Shown one piece after another: positions 61,846 through 64,000 of a stretch of 64,000 nt of DNA; the stretch's first letter is position 1; every line of letters starts with the position of its first letter. Source of the stretch: Desmodus rotundus. Taxonomy: Eukaryota; Chordata; Mammalia; Chiroptera; Phyllostomidae. Below the pieces are notes generated by a model. That model was not told where the DNA came from and did not search any database. It worked only from the letters and a program-made list of their open reading frames with translations. A program made the position numbers and the translations under genes. The DNA is taken from the NCBI RefSeq assembly GCF_022682495.2, contig NC_071387.1, positions 196,208,143-196,272,142 of the forward strand, in the 5' to 3' direction.

Positions 61846-63160
61846 GCTGATGCTGTACAAGGACAGCCTCTCTGTGGCTATTTCCACAGCCTCCATCCTG
61901 TAACTTCAGGCATCCTTCAGGCATCCTATTCATAGCCAACACAGAAAGAAGGGGGAAGGAGACGACACCAGCAAAATCACCACCTTGTATCAAGAAAATA
62001 AAAGCTTTCCTTGAGGCTTCCCAGCAGTTTTGCCTTTTATTTCCAAGGTAAGAATTATTGTATTGGTCATTTCGAGCAGCAGTAGAAACAGAGAAGTAAG
62101 AAGGATTTGGCTTCTCCAATCTCTGGACTGAAGCTGGCAAGAGAGAAGTCATTTGGGAGTGGGTATTGAGCTAGCTAACTGCTTTTCTGTCTCTTCGAAA
62201 TTTTGCTTGGCTCCAGGTTTTGTTTATCAGTTCTCATGTGATGCAACATTTGCTCCTTAAGCAATCTCTTACATAATCATCCATCTAATGTTACCTGTTC
62301 CTAAAACCACACCCATACCTCACCTCTGAGTTCCATATCCATATGCTCATATACTACCAAGCATACTTCTTCCTCTGTAAGTAGTATATATATTAGATGT
62401 ATCAGACAATCAGTGTGCACCATTCTGTACAACCACTAACAAAAAGCCATCCCCTGACTCCCAACAGAACCACCACCACCAAGAACTACCCACAGACAAT
62501 AGATCCAACCCATGTGGTCTGTCAAGTCCAAGCTAGAAATCCAGGCCTTCACATCGACTCCCCCTGGCTCCTTACTACCCATCGTGATGTGATTATTGAA
62601 TATTTCAAGCTATTGTTCGACCCTGTCCTCCCCCTTACAGATATAATTGCATTTGTAGGTCTTTGTTTTCTGACCCTTGAACTATTGCAAAACCCTCTTG
62701 CTTCAAACTTCCAGTATCTTTATACCCCAAAACCGTTTTAAATAATGTCATGTATGTTATTTTTAAAGTATAAAATGCTGATACTGCTGCTCCTTCAGTA
62801 AAAAGCCCTTTCATTGATTGTTAGTACTAAGCACCAACACCTAAATATGGAATTCACTTGCCGTTCTCTCATCTATCCCCGTTAGTGCTCCAGTCATACT
62901 AAACTGTCTGCAATTACATGCAAGTTTATGCACATGTAATACCCAACTGGGAATGAACTTGAATAATTAAGCTTCCTGTAAATTCTGGTTTATTCTGTGT
63001 AACCCATTACTGTGACATTTGTAATATTTTAAAAATCATTTTCTCCATAAACATTATACCTATCTTCCCTACTTGGTTAGCATTCCACTTTTCCATTCTT
63101 TAATTATTGAACTAAGTCATTTATTTACCCTTTGATTCTCATACTGAAATGTGAGCATTT
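61846..63160. other. Non-coding DNA, no gene recognised
   Basis: The frames at 61790-62152 (minus) and 62397-62741 (plus) have no recognised domain; the first starts in L1M sequence. Confidence 0.45.
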
Positions 63161-63164
63161 AGGA

Positions 63165-63490
63165 GGTGATAAATCTCATTTCCCTATGAATCTTCAAGGC
63201 CTAGGCCCTAGAGCTTTACAGAGTGCGCAGCCCAATACGACTGGTGTTCTTGTTAGAAGAGACACCAGTGTGTTCTCTCTCTCTCTCTCTCTCTCTCCAT
63301 GCACAGAGGAACAGCTATGTGACAACAGACAGAAGATGCCATCTGCAAGGCAGGAACAGACCCCTCACCTGCCAATAATTCCGCTGGCACCTTCATATTG
63401 GACTTCTAATCTCCAGAACTTGGAAAAAATAAATTTCTGTTATTTCAAGCATCCAGTCTGTGTTTTGGTGTGGCAGCCGAAGCACAATAA
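63165..63490 (+). mobile_element. MaLR LTR fragment with internal (CT)n
   Basis: Carries the MaLR landmarks in sense order: aggaggtgataaatctcatt, gttagaagagacaccagtgt, ggaacagacccctcacctgc, gacttctaatctccagaact, then aaaaataaatttctgttatt and ccagtctgtgttttggtgtg. The CT run at 63274-63298 interrupts it. The open frame 63132-63554 runs through this LTR and is not a gene. Confidence 0.72.
63274..63298. repeat. (CT)n microsatellite
   Basis: About 12 uninterrupted CT units inside the MaLR LTR. Confidence 0.95.
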
Positions 63491-64000
63491 TGAAATTTGT
63501 GAATCAATCACCTACTTAATATCACCTGATGAACAGTATAGATCGTGCTACTAAAATTCATCAAAGACCTGCTTTTCCACCAGCAAGCGAAACATGTGAA
63601 GACTGAGCTCACAGCAAGTACAACATAAGGAAATTTGCATTGCATTTATTTAGCAAGTTTAGCAGATTCGCAGATTATGGGGTAAAAGTTACTGGGTTTG
63701 CATAGTTTAATTCATGGTTATATTCAGAATCTATATCAAGAAACAATGTAAACTTAGTTTCCAGGATCAAAGACTCTATTTTTAAATTTTGTTTTCTCTA
63801 AGTGTCTTTTAATGCAAATAACTCAGAAAGACTAAATATATCAGCAATTCTTGTTCACAGATCAGGGGCTTTTCTTTAGTGGATTAAAGATTAATAACAG
63901 GTTTTATGTAAATTACTTTTATTTTATATTTAAGTACAGTTAGTTACTTATTAAATTACTATTTTGAACAGCAGCTAATCTACAGTTAAACTCCATATAA

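Noticed and set aside
62030..62060. Exon ending at the donor-like ccaag|gtaaga near 62047
   Set aside because: There is a good donor consensus but no convincing acceptor, branch site or open conserved-looking exon upstream.
63132..63554. 140-codon frame, one of the longest in the window
   Set aside because: It runs through a recognisable MaLR LTR and a (CT)n repeat, so it is not a gene.

Overview
This window looks like bat nuclear DNA, most likely from a yangochiropteran, and it reads as a gene desert or a very long intron. The evidence is the repeat content: tRNA-derived VES SINEs, which are bat-specific, several half-L1 (HAL1) copies, young bat-type L1 3' ends, and older mammal-wide MIR, L1M and MaLR repeats on an AT-rich background. 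I see no host protein-coding gene, tRNA, rRNA or CRISPR array. Most open frames in the window are short chance frames in AT-rich DNA or frames running through repeats.

Layout. 1-4840: AT-rich unassigned DNA with one inverted (twin-primed) HAL1 copy at 2177-2827. 4841-7584: a VES SINE abutting a decayed 2.5-kb L1 with reverse-transcriptase remnants. 8598-10871: a mariner DNA transposon interrupted by a class II (betaretrovirus-like) endogenous retrovirus that has lost gag, pol and env but keeps its 5' LTR, primer binding site and leader. 12467-14286: a head-to-head composite of a near-full-length HAL1 (minus strand, with a 251-codon ORF1) and an L1 3' end (plus strand), apparently inside a single target-site duplication. 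16.8-27.5 kb: MIR, an LTR fragment, a third HAL1, two tandem VES SINEs and old L1M pieces. 27.5-36 kb: mostly unassigned AT-rich DNA with two GC-richer LTR-like blocks. 36.6-44.2 kb: an old L1M with a readable FADD motif, an unassigned CpG-richer block, a MIR, a VES, and an inverted L1. 46-52 kb: two MIRs and an LTR-like fragment. 53.9-54.5 kb: a VES and a mariner-like MITE. 55.6-64 kb: an ancient L1/HAL1 ORF1-region fragment, MaLR LTR pieces, a short HAL1 with duplicated flanks, and a CpG-dense 38-nt candidate microexon at 59980-60017.

The window is therefore a record of retrotransposition. Full L1 supplies the reverse transcriptase and endonuclease; HAL1, which keeps only ORF1, and the VES SINEs have no such enzymes and must borrow them. 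Duplicated flanks support this for several copies. The observations I would pursue first are the head-to-head HAL1/L1 composite, the coding-less retrovirus nested in mariner, and the candidate microexon. Family names are given from recognition of sequence phrases by eye. No database was consulted, and identities over short runs were counted by hand.
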